A DNA stretch of 64,000 nucleotides from Pomphorhynchus laevis. Lineage: Eukaryota > Acanthocephala > Palaeacanthocephala > Echinorhynchida > Pomphorhynchidae. Below are positions 1-10,400 of this stretch, piece by piece; position 1 is the stretch's first letter; each line of letters starts with the position of its first letter. Under the pieces are notes generated by a model. The model ran no database searches and had not been told where the DNA came from. It worked only from the letters and a program-made list of their open reading frames with translations. The stretch covers positions 1 to 64,000 of the forward strand of contig WNNJ02003258.1 of NCBI GenBank assembly GCA_012934845.2, written 5' to 3'. A program made the translations under genes and the position numbers.

Positions 1-2
1 TA

Positions 3-2870
3 CCATCCCTGCGTCAAACTCTGGACTCGCTCGAAAATCTCCCTGACCCACAAGTTGCTTTCATCCTGCTTCGTAGCTGCGCATCCGCTCCACGGGTAAA
101 CCATTTAATGCGCACTATAGACCCCGCCTTCGCCGAAGAGTTTTTCCGTTTGTTCGACCGCTTGATATTGAAGTGTTTTAGCAATATCACTTCTATTCAA
201 CCCGATAAGTGGGCGTGGATGCAAGCTTGCTTACCGCTGAAGATGGGAGGACTGGGCCTTCGAAGCTGCTTCCAACACTCTCAGGCAGCCTTCCTGTCTA
301 GTGTAGACACTGTCGCTAGCCAATTAAATCTTGACCCTTTAACTTTCCCTGGGTACGAATTCGTTAAATCTATTATTCCGCAACATGTAGGCAATCCGCA
401 AACAAATCAACGAGGATTATCTTGTCACATTGACGAAGAGTCGCGCAGCAGGCTATTGGAGAATGCCGATCGCTTCAATACTGCCCGATTATTGGCAGTT
501 TCATGCCCACACGCGTGTGCTTGGTTACAGGCCGTCCCTAGCAAAGCCACACATATGAACTTGGCACCAAATGAATTCGTTGTGCTACTACGTCTTTGGT
601 TAGGGTTGTCTCTCTGGAACAGTGATTATCGATGCAGACGCTGCCTTAGGATGGCAGACAAATTCGGCTTCCACGCCTTAACATGTCAGTTTGGAGGCCA
701 CCCTGGAATTCGACATGATAGCTTGAGGGATACAGTCTTTCAAGCAGCGGTTTCTGCTGGATTGAGGGTGGCAAAGGAGGTACCCAACCTTGTTCGTGGT
801 TTGCGAGAGAGACCGGCGGACATTCTATTTTATAAGGACCCTCCTTTAGCAGTTGATTTTGCCGTAACTAACCCTCAACAAAATGCTTATATTTCCATGG
901 CTTCTGAGATCCCTGGCTATGCCGCAAGCAAGTATGCCACCTGTGTCAAGGAAAGGAAATATAAACGCAAATTAGAGGAGAATGGATACAGTTTTACGGC
1001 AGCAGTTGTTGAAACTTACGGAGGATGGAACCCCCAAGGGGAAAAGCTAATTCGTTTCATTGCTCGTTCTATGTCATGTAGAAACGGTACCCCGTATTGT
1101 AGCACAGCGGGTCAGTTATTTCAGCGCTTGTCCGTCGCACTGATGAGAGGAAATGCTAAAGCGATCCTCAAAAGTCTTGACGAGATGGGCCAACCCTTAC
1201 TAGAGAAAAGTCTTGGATTTTGTGACGACCCATCTCCGCGACTCTTTTCTTTGAGCAACCTTGCACAGCCCGAGGCCCAGTCAGTTGAGATAGTTCATGA
1301 CTCCAATATTCGGTCAGCTTCCGTCGTCAAAGGCGACCATTCTGAGGTTGACATGCCTGTGCTGCAACTCATGTCTCCACGACGACCTTCGGCACATCAC
1401 TCAACATCTAAACAATCAAATAATGCTTCTTTGTCACTTCAGCAATCACCAACAATTAAGGAGGGGTTGATATCGCTTCAACCGAATATTGATCAACATA
1501 CCTATGGAACTGCAACATTATCCAGATTAACACTTGCACCATTTTTGAACCTTCCATTTGGAAATTCAAATTGTACTGAAATACAACAAAATATTTTTGG
1601 CACTATTCAGACAAATCCACATGCAGTTCAAAACCTTCTAAGTAATAATTTGGCTCAAAGACTTATGAGTAATCCTGCATTGCTTAGTTCAATTAAGCTT
1701 AACAATCCACAAATGCAAAGAGTGAGGGAGCAGAACCACGAGGTTTCACAATTCGTTAACAATCCGGATTTAATGTGTCAAACAATGGAAATGATTCGTA
1801 TTCCTACAACTATACAGGAAATTACGAGAAACCATGACAGAGCCCTGATTAACCTTGAGAGATTACCGAGCGGATATAAAGTTCGACAGAGAATTTATCG
1901 CGATTTTCAAGAACCAATGCTTAATGTGGCACATGAGCAGTTTGGCGATAACCCTCTGAATACTTATTCTAGTTCATCTGGTACAGCTAACACTAGTCAA
2001 GTAGGAACTGAAAATACAAACCTCCTGCCAAACCCGGTGGCATCTCAGAATACTACATTTCAAATCGATTCGTCTAGTTCATATGTATCTAATTCAAACC
2101 GTTTAGAGTCGCCTTTGCAATCTACGTCAAGCGAAAACACTAATCGGTATTCTACGATGAACCCTCAACAATTATTAGTAGTCGATGCTGAAAATCCTCT
2201 CATGTTATTCGACATGTTGCGGGCATCCAGTTTTAACCCAAATATGAATAATTCTCTTTGCGATCCTGGTATTCTACTTAATCTGCTTAAGATTCTTCTT
2301 AATCTGCTGCGTACATATGAATTTATACAGGACGAAGGACAAAGAGAACAAGTACATCGTGTAATTCATGAGTTTATGAGTCAGTGGCCAATACCTGAAA
2401 TTTGTGCTCTATGCACAAATACTCGAGCATTGAGGACGATTGTACAAATTCTAAAGAATCTAATTCGTCTTAGGGACACATCCCCACAAGTATATTCACA
2501 GTTGATATCTTCAAATATAAGCGGTCTAGTCGATAATCAAATGAATAGTCAACCTACTTCATCTGATGTGGATTCTTTTCGATCACCAAGCAATAGACAA
2601 ACAGCTTATGCAACAACAGTATTTCAAAATTTACAATACTCAAATCAAGATTATACTGCTTCGTTGTTTCAACCATTAGATCGTCTTCATCTCCAGCAAC
2701 ATCAGCCGACAAATCAACAACCAAACCAAACTCAAGAACATCTTTATGCATCCGAACTTGTACAAATGCAGACATTGGGATTCCATAGCCGTGATACTAA
2801 TCTGGAAGAGCTTGCTGCATCTATGGGGGACGCAAAAATGGCTGTGGAACGTAATGAAGATTTTGATTGA
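3..2870 (+). CDS. RLE-type LINE C-terminus fused in frame to ubiquilin-like protein (copy A1)
   Basis: One frame is open from the window edge to TGA at 2871, so the protein (over 950 codons) starts off-window; an internal ATG is at 108. Numbering from that ATG, residues 1-170 are the post-RT region of a non-LTR retrotransposon. A CCHC knuckle follows (C176, C179, H189, C193), then an RLE endonuclease signature with RHD, RPAD (235-238) and D250. From about residue 445 the protein becomes ubiquilin-like: STI1-type segments at about 495-560, the conserved region from DRALINLE to QEPMLN (about 577-617), and a C-terminal UBA domain (about 883-915, core LGF and GD..AVER). The N-terminal ubiquitin-like domain of ubiquilins is absent. 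There is no stop or frameshift across the junction. The same chimera occurs at 5.5-12.4 kb. LINE function (target cleavage, reverse transcription) is known for the class; any role of the ubiquilin part is unknown. Confidence 0.88.
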   Translation, partial: PSLRQTLDSLENLPDPQVAFILLRSCASAPRVNHLMRTIDPAFAEEFFRLFDRLILKCFSNITSIQPDKWAWMQACLPLKMGGLGLRSCFQHSQAAFLSSVDTVASQLNLDPLTFPGYEFVKSIIPQHVGNPQTNQRGLSCHIDEESRSRLLENADRFNTARLLAVSCPHACAWLQAVPSKATHMNLAPNEFVVLLRLWLGLSLWNSDYRCRRCLRMADKFGFHALTCQFGGHPGIRHDSLRDTVFQAAVSAGLRVAKEVPNLVRGLRERPADILFYKDPPLAVDFAVTNPQQNAYISMASEIPGYAASKYATCVKERKYKRKLEENGYSFTAAVVETYGGWNPQGEKLIRFIARSMSCRNGTPYCSTAGQLFQRLSVALMRGNAKAILKSLDEMGQPLLEKSLGFCDDPSPRLFSLSNLAQPEAQSVEIVHDSNIRSASVVKGDHSEVDMPVLQLMSPRRPSAHHSTSKQSNNASLSLQQSPTIKEGLISLQPNIDQHTYGTATLSRLTLAPFLNLPFGNSNCTEIQQNIFGTIQTNPHAVQNLLSNNLAQRLMSNPALLSSIKLNNPQMQRVREQNHEVSQFVNNPDLMCQTMEMIRIPTTIQEITRNHDRALINLERLPSGYKVRQRIYRDFQEPMLNVAHEQFGDNPLNTYSSSSGTANTSQVGTENTNLLPNPVASQNTTFQIDSSSSYVSNSNRLESPLQSTSSENTNRYSTMNPQQLLVVDAENPLMLFDMLRASSFNPNMNNSLCDPGILLNLLKILLNLLRTYEFIQDEGQREQVHRVIHEFMSQWPIPEICALCTNTRALRTIVQILKNLIRLRDTSPQVYSQLISSNISGLVDNQMNSQPTSSDVDSFRSPSNRQTAYATTVFQNLQYSNQDYTASLFQPLDRLHLQQHQPTNQQPNQTQEHLYASELVQMQTLGFHSRDTNLEELAASMGDAKMAVERNEDFD

Positions 2871-2904
2871 TTGACTATAGTTTTAATTGAATGATAAAAC
2901 TTGT

Positions 2905-3400
2905 AGACAAAGTATATTATTTGTTATTCATTCAAAAGAATTTGCCACTTAAGAGTTTAAATTTATTCTTTATATTATTGTGTTGATTTATATATTTTAC
3001 TATTTTCTGCTTGATGTTATTTTTATAGTAACCTAGTTTAAAATATGTATCTATTAAATTATTTTAATGATTTTGAAGAAAGCCAATATCATTACATATT
3101 GTTGCAATTCTTAAAATTTCATTATTTAATGTATTATATTTTATATTATATGGTATGCATGAATGCTCATGCAAAAATATGTTTCTTGTAAATTTAAATA
3201 TGTCTCTGTTAGTCTCTGTTAAATATGTCTCGTAGACTCAGTTAGCTGATTCGATTTCATTTTAATTTTGTGTTATTTTATTATTTATTATTTTAAAAAA
3301 TTATAATTATTTAAGTATTTAAATGTTATTTAGCGTTATTTTTTAATTTATAAAAAATATAAAATACGTTGACTCTGTTAGCTGATCCAATTTATCCCAT
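2905..3400. mobile_element. Naiad-like PLE fragments: RT 3' end (minus) and 3' tail (plus)
   Basis: 2905-3205 is the reverse complement of the end of the Naiad-like RT frame seen intact at 42.3-43.3 kb. From about 3232 a plus-strand piece of the element's 3' tail follows, with two endings of the type GACTC-GTTAGCTGAT. It begins 35 bp after the ubiquilin stop of copy A1. Confidence 0.8.
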
Positions 3401-3774
3401 TATGATATGATTGCTACATTTACATTTTTGTAAACGATACCATCCGTTGCCATTGTTTCCTTGGTTCTCTTTGTATATATCATTTAAGATTACATTCGAT
3501 GAGAAATGTACTTTAATTTTATTTTTATACATTGAGAAAAAATTAATAATAAATATGTTCTCTAGCTTTCGGCTATGCAATATCTCTCTTCAGGACTTGG
3601 TACTTCTCTCCTTGTAGCGACTGGTTCATTAGTATTATATACACATGCATTTCTAGAAGAACGTGCATGATCCTTCACCTTTAAATTTGTTATCGATAAC
3701 ATTAAGCTCCAATTATCCTTGTTGCCTTCCATTATCTTCTCATTGCTTCTAATATAAATCGATTCTTTTGTTAG
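3401..3774. other. No recognised feature
   Basis: AT-rich sequence; short open frames on both strands show no domain that I recognise. Confidence 0.5.
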
Positions 3775-4110
3775 CCTTCGTTTCCAATCACTTTATATTT
3801 CGATCACTTTACATTATTTAGGTCAATACGATGATCATGAATAAAGCCAGTGGTTTACCAATACCGACAATTTATCGCCTCTTTCGAGTGCGTATGTGTG
3901 CTAAGATACACTTGTTTTTAATCCTTGTTTGGATTGACCTACATATTTGCTAGGACATTGCGAACAAGGTATCATGTATACAACTTCAGAGGCTCACGTT
4001 TATATTTTTCTTGAACAAGCCTTTAAGAGTGGGCTTCATTTTGTGAAGCAATACTGTATTCAAATTAAATTTCATACATATCATTTTCAAACAATTAGTT
4101 AAAAAAAGAC
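3775..4110 (-). pseudogene. GIY-YIG endonuclease remnant of a conventional PLE
   Basis: Read on the minus strand, the segment encodes VVYMIPCSQC then KYVGQSKQ, the GIY-YIG core (VVY and YVG) with the paired cysteines typical of Penelope-like elements. The downstream block with LVNHW resembles the conserved region after the core. In-frame stops make it a dead fragment. It lies just downstream of the last aminopeptidase exon. Confidence 0.65.
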
Positions 4111-4417
4111 ATTTTTATACAGATGTCACTGAAAATTTATAAACTGACTAAACTATTTCGTAATCTTGTTTTGTGAAATTCTGATCTAATAAAATTCTTC
4201 ACTGTTTCTCAATTATTTGATTACTGAGAATTTGAACGAAATGTTCATAGTTGATACGACTGCAAACCTCAATTATTAATTAGGGATTAATTTGATAAGT
4301 ATTTGTGTATACGCGTAATTAAAATAGCATAACATTTGTTGAAAATAGCAAATACAACATTTCTTTCTCACTTTATGATTTTTAAATATTTAATTTCTAA
4401 AGCGTGCAATGTCGTTT

Positions 4418-4468
4418 TCAATATTCTTCGATCATATTTCTTATTTTACCATAGTTAACGAATAGCGA
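4418..4468 (-). CDS. DNPEP: M18 aminopeptidase exon 12 (stop)
   Basis: Short last exon SLFVNYGKIRNMIEEY then TGA at 4420-4418; acceptor TTTTTAG, 53-bp intron before it. Length and position fit the family's variable C-terminus. It is the least conserved exon. Confidence 0.7.
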   Translation of the reverse strand, partial: SLFVNYGKIRNMIEEY

Positions 4469-7400
4469 CTAAAAATACAAAGATAGATGATATTGTGAAT
4501 GATGAAGGTAGATGTAAGTACCTCTATATAGTTAAACACTTGAGCAATAGATATCGTTCCAGCAAACTCACGAATCGAGTGCATTGCCAGCATAGTCGAA
4601 CCAACATCAACTGATGCAATACCTAACTTGGCTGAAAACTCTGGTCCGAGCGTGCTTCCACTTCTAGCATCGTTACGTACAGTAAAGTCCTAAATGCAGC
4701 AAATTATGTGTGCTTATTATTTATATAATAGCATATACTTCGAAGTATATGAAATTATTAAATAAAAGTCATACTAATATTGATTTATTTATATGGTAAG
4801 GGTGATCAAACATTGTCTTTTTGACTCATACATTATAGTTAACTGATGAATATAATGATTATATAACATCATTATATACAATATAACAATTATATTCATA
4901 ATATTCTATCTAATATTTTTATAATAATTACCTGTGTTGGAACATTTCCTAGCCTACCAATTTCCTTTGCAATCGTAGATGTAAACGCATTAGTTGTATA
5001 ATTCAAGCCTGGATGGTACTTCACTGAAATTCCACCAAATATATCTGCTCTATTACGAATTTCATATAGATGACTAAAATTGAGAAAAAAATAATAATTG
5101 TGATTGATAATTTTTTATAAATAATAATCGGAAATGGATCAAAGAAAAGAGAAAATTGTTTTTGATATTTCACTAACTTCTGTTAGCATCTTCAGAAAAT
5201 TTTCTGAAGATGCTAACAGAAGTTAGCGAAATCAACTATTTAAAATGATAAATTTTCGTTCGAAACGTTTAAATATCGTTCTAGCGGTTTTTATGACATC
5301 AAATCAAAAGCAAAAAATATACAGATTCTTCTTTGCTTGTACAAAAAAAAGAATATTCTTTGAAACCGAGAAGATAATAAATTATTAAAAATAAATTATT
5401 ATTAATAAATAATAATTTATTAATAAATAATCAATTATTAATAAATTATTATTAATAAATGACAAATTCGAAAATGGAAGAGAGCGTGATTGCCTTTCCT
5501 CTATGGGGTTTCGATCATCCAGGAAATTCAGAGGAACTAATGATAAGAAAAATGAATTTATGGAAGTCATCGAATTGGCGAGAAATGGCAATTTCGGAAA
5601 GGCGATGCGCCGCCTTACGTCGAATAATACATGCGAATTTTCATAATCTTTGCGCGGAAGACTGACAGAGCTACACTCCTTACATGATGTTCTCCAAAGT
5701 CCTTGACAACCATCTTTGAGTACCCCCATGTCGGTTGACTCAGACATAGTTGAGGCCGCAGTATCATCATTCCCATCCTCCTCCTCTCCTGGCTGTTTAG
5801 GTTTGATGGCAGAACATATTCGAGATATGCTGTCGGTAGATCACGGGGTTTTGCTTCAACGCCTAACATCACTAGTCAACAACATGATCGCTGGTACTCT
5901 CCCGAACGACCTCGTGCCCTTTGTCGCCGGTGCTAATCTCATGGCATTAAACAAACCAGATGGAGGGATCCGCCCCATTGCCATTGGGGAGACATTACGT
6001 CGTCTTTGCGCTAAGTGTATTTGCTCCAAACTTCGACAGCGATTTGCCGAATCCCTCCATCCGCACCAGCTCGGTGTAGCGACGCCAAACGGAATGGAAC
6101 AGATAGTACATCAAGAACGTCGGCTACAAAAACTTCATGATCAAGATGTCAATTGGGTTTGGGCTAAAATCGACTTGGCTAATGCTTTTAATACGCTGAA
6201 CCGGAATTCCTTCGTCAACGCGATCAGTAAGAATTTTCCAAAAATTAGTCGATGGACATCATGGTGCTACGGCACTACCTCGAGCCTTCGGTTCGGTAGC
6301 CTGAAAACCTCTTCAGTTTCGAAGAGGGTACAACAAGGAGATCCTCTTGGTCCAGTTCTATTTTGCCTGGCGATTGATCCGATTGTGGTCCAGATATCGG
6401 AGATTGAAGGTATCAGCTTAAATAGGTGGTACCTCGACGACGGAATAATCGGCGGTACTCCTGTTGCGGTGGGCGAGGCTCTGGCTCGTCTTGCTGCTAA
6501 TTTTCCTGCGATTGGACTGTCTATTAACTGGAAAAAGACCGAAGTAATTGGTAGGGCAGACAAGGTCGACTTGATAAAGAACAGATGCCCATGGATCACA
6601 TTGGTCAACACCACAAAAAAACTTTACAATTCTTGGAAGTCCCATCGGGTCTAAGGAACATTGTTCGGGATACCTTGTCGATGTTGTTCTACCATCCCTG
6701 CGTCAAACTCTGGACTCGCTCGAAAATCTCCCTGACCCACAAGTTGCATTCATCCTGCTTCGTAGCTGCGCATCCGCTCCACGGGTAAACCATTTAATGC
6801 GCACTATAGACCCCGCCTTCGCCGAAGAGTTTTTCCGTTTGTTCGACCGCTTGATATTGAAGTGTTTTAGCAATATCACTTCTATTCAACCCGATAAGTG
6901 GGCGTGGATGCAAGCTTGCTTACCGCTGAAGATGGGAGGACTGGGCCTTCGAAGCTGCTTCCAACACTCTCAGGCAGCCTTCCTGTCCAGTGTAGACACT
7001 GTCGCTAGCCAATTAAACCTTGACCCTATAACTTTCCCTGGGTACGAATTCGTTAAATCTATTATTCCGCAACATGTAGGAAATCCGCAAACAAATCAAC
7101 GAGGATTATCTTGTCACATTGACGAAGTGTCGCGCCGCAGGCTATTGGAGAATGCCGATCGTTTCAATACTGCCCGATTATTGGCAGTTTCATGCCCACA
7201 CGCGTGTGCTTGGTTGCAGGCCGTCTCTAGCAAAGCCACACATATGACTTGGCACCAAATGAATTTGTTGTGCTACTACGTCTTTGGTTAGGGATGTCTC
7301 TCTGCAACAGTGATTATCGATGCAGACGCTGCCTTAGGATGGCAGACAAATTCGGCTTCCACGCCTTAACATGTCAGTTTGGAGGCCACCCTAGAATTCG

Positions 7401-10400
7401 ACATGATAGCTTAAGGGATACAGTCTTTCAAGCAGCGGTTTCTGCTGGATTGAGAGTGGCAAAGGAGGTACCCAACCTAGTTCGTGGTTTGCGGGAGAGA
7501 CCGGCGGACATTCTATTTTATAAGGACCCTCCTTTAGCAGTTGATTTTGCCGTAACTAACCCACAACAAAATGCTTATATTTCCATGGCTTATGAGATCC
7601 CTGGCTATGCCGCAAGCAAGTATGCCACCTGTGTCAAGGAAATATAAACGCAAATTAGAGGAGAATGGATACAGTTTTACGGCAGCAGTTGTTGAAACTT
7701 ACGGAGGATAAAACCCCCAAGGGGAAAAGCTAATTCGTTTCATTGCTTGTTCTATGTCATGTAGAAACAGTACCCCGTATTGCAGCACAGCGGGTCAGTT
7801 ATTTCAGCGCGTGTCCGTCGCACTGATGAGAGGAAATGCATAAGCGATCCTCAAAAGTCTTGACGAGATGGGCCAACCCTTACTAGAGAAAAGTCTTGGA
7901 TATTGTGACGACCCATCTCCGCGACTCTTTTCTATGAGCAACCTTGCACAGCCCGAGGCCCAGTCAGTTGAGGTAGTTCATGACTCCAATATTCGGTCAG
8001 CTTCCGTCGTCAAAGGCGACCATTCTGAGGTTGACATGCATGTCCTGCAACCCATGTCTCCACGACGACCTTCGGCATATCACTCAACATCTAAACAATC
8101 ATATAATGCTTCTTTGTCACTTCAGCAATCACCAACAATTAAGGAGGGGTTGATATCGCATCAACCGAATATTGATCAACATACCGATGGAACTGCAACA
8201 TTATCCAGATTACCACTTTCATCATTTTCGAGCCTTCCATTCGGAAATTCAAATTTTACTGAAATACAACAAAATATTTTTGTTACTAATTTTTCTAAGT
8301 AAAAAAAATCAAATACAAAAACTACTGAATTACAGCTGTTTGCTGGCCTTCATTTCCTCCTCGGCCTGTTTGCGGTTTCTGTCGTGTGGAAGAAGTTTAT
8401 CGGCGAAGCAACCTTTGCAGTATATTTCTCCATCCTGATCTTTATATGTACCCAAAGTCAACGTTGTATTGCAAGTTTTACATCTAAAGCACTTTTCGTG
8501 CCATTGCGAACTGCACGCACCAATTCTTTCCGCAGCATACACTGTGGTTCCACATCGTGAGCACTTTTCAATTGCTCCACCAAATTTCGGTCCCATTGTT
8601 TCTCGTTCATGCTCAGGAAAATACTCAACATTGTTGATATCGATCTTCGCAGTTGTCGTACGCGGCTGTTCAATGATTATGATCGTTTGGATAGGTTGCT
8701 AGGGCATTATTTGTATGTTAGAAATCAGGCTGGCCTGGATTATTGGCAGTGTATCGGGAATTTCGTGCACTATCTCAGTCATGCATGACACGGGAATTAT
8801 TTCGTCGTACTCATTCGTTGGGGCATGGTTCTTGTTGTTATCTTTGCAAACCGGTAGTCCCATCACATCACAAGTTCGGCTCGAAGCACAAGAGTCTGGC
8901 TCGAAGAGGCGTTTCCTGGGTTCACATGTTTCCTGGTGTCCACCATCAAATGTCGATATTGGGATCTGGTCAAGTGACGCTAGCATTGCTTTGGCGTTGC
9001 CTCTCATTATTGCAATAGAAATGCGCTGGTATAAATGCGAGATCGTCACGGCGTATCTGACTCCGCTTGTCCGGCTCATGTTATTTGCAACCCGTTTAAT
9101 GACCCTGTTTCCCTCTTCATTCCATCCCCCAAACGACTCCACTACAGCGGCTGAGAATATATACCCCGCTGCTTCGACCCTGCTTTTGTACTTTCGGTCT
9201 TTAACATTAGCCGCGTACGATGTAGCGGCGGCGAGCTGTGCGTTAGCAGCTGAGCGACGGTATGCCGTCTGTTGGGGGTGAGTGACTGCAAAGTCGATTG
9301 CATGGGGAGGATCCCCATAAAATAGGATGTCTGCCGGCCGTTCACGTAGGTCCGGGATAATACCTCGCACTTCCAGAGCTACATCCATCCGGGCTGATTG
9401 TGCGGCTGCGAATACCACGTCACGAATAGCATTATGCCGCAGTCCTTGGTAACCCCCGTATTGGCATGTTAGCGAGTGTATGCCTTCCTTATCAGCTATG
9501 CGCATGCAGCGGCCGCACCTATAATCCTTTTCGTGTAAAGGAATCCCAAGCCACATGCGGACTAGAATACAGAACTGTGGGGGTGTTAATTCCGTTCCAG
9601 ATGTTGCATTTGGTACAGCACTAAGCCAAGCCCCAGCTTTTGGACACGACACTGTATATAGTCGGGCACGATCCATTTCGCTAGATGATTGTATCAGCTG
9701 TGTCGAGGCGAGATTTTCAATCAGGCGTGACGTTGATGATTGACCGCCCTCCGTAGACGGTATGAAGTGAGATCCCACTGTGGTTCTAAGGGTGGCTAAT
9801 GCCTCTGAATAGCCAGGAAAAAGTGTAGGATCCAAACTGTATTCTTCTCCGACCTGCATCACGCTATGTATAAATGCGCTCTGGACATGCGCCGCATTGC
9901 ATCTTAGGCCAAATCCACCCAGACGGATTGTGAGTGTCATCTGTGATTTCGCTGCTTCGTGTAGTTGACGCGCGCATATTTTCTGAAAGGCGCTGGCGAT
10001 TTGTCTGTCGAATGACTGACAAAACATTTTTGTAATCCTTGGATCAACTGAACGGAGAAGGTGATTTATCCTGGACGAGGAAGCGCAGTGTTTGAGTAGG
10101 AGGTATCCGACTTGAGGGTCTGGCAGCTTGGCTACTGCATCGATTGTCTGGATTAGCGGTGGCAGAATCTCGTTTGTCAGGTGGGTTTCTATGAAGGACT
10201 CGTCACCGATGGGTATGCCTAACAAGTGCATGTTTCCAGAGGTGTTCTCCGAAACCACCTCGGATAGTAGGGCCAAGCAAGAGCTTATGGCTTCAGGCGT
10301 GCCGATGACCTCTGTATTTCGCCAGTTTAGCTGCAATTTAATCGCCTTGAAACTCGTGTCTAGCCAGCCGAGTGCGGATGCAATTGCCGAAGGCGTCCCG

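Noticed and set aside
8715-9281. 188-codon plus-strand frame
   Set aside because: Antisense of the CCHC/RLE part of LINE-B.
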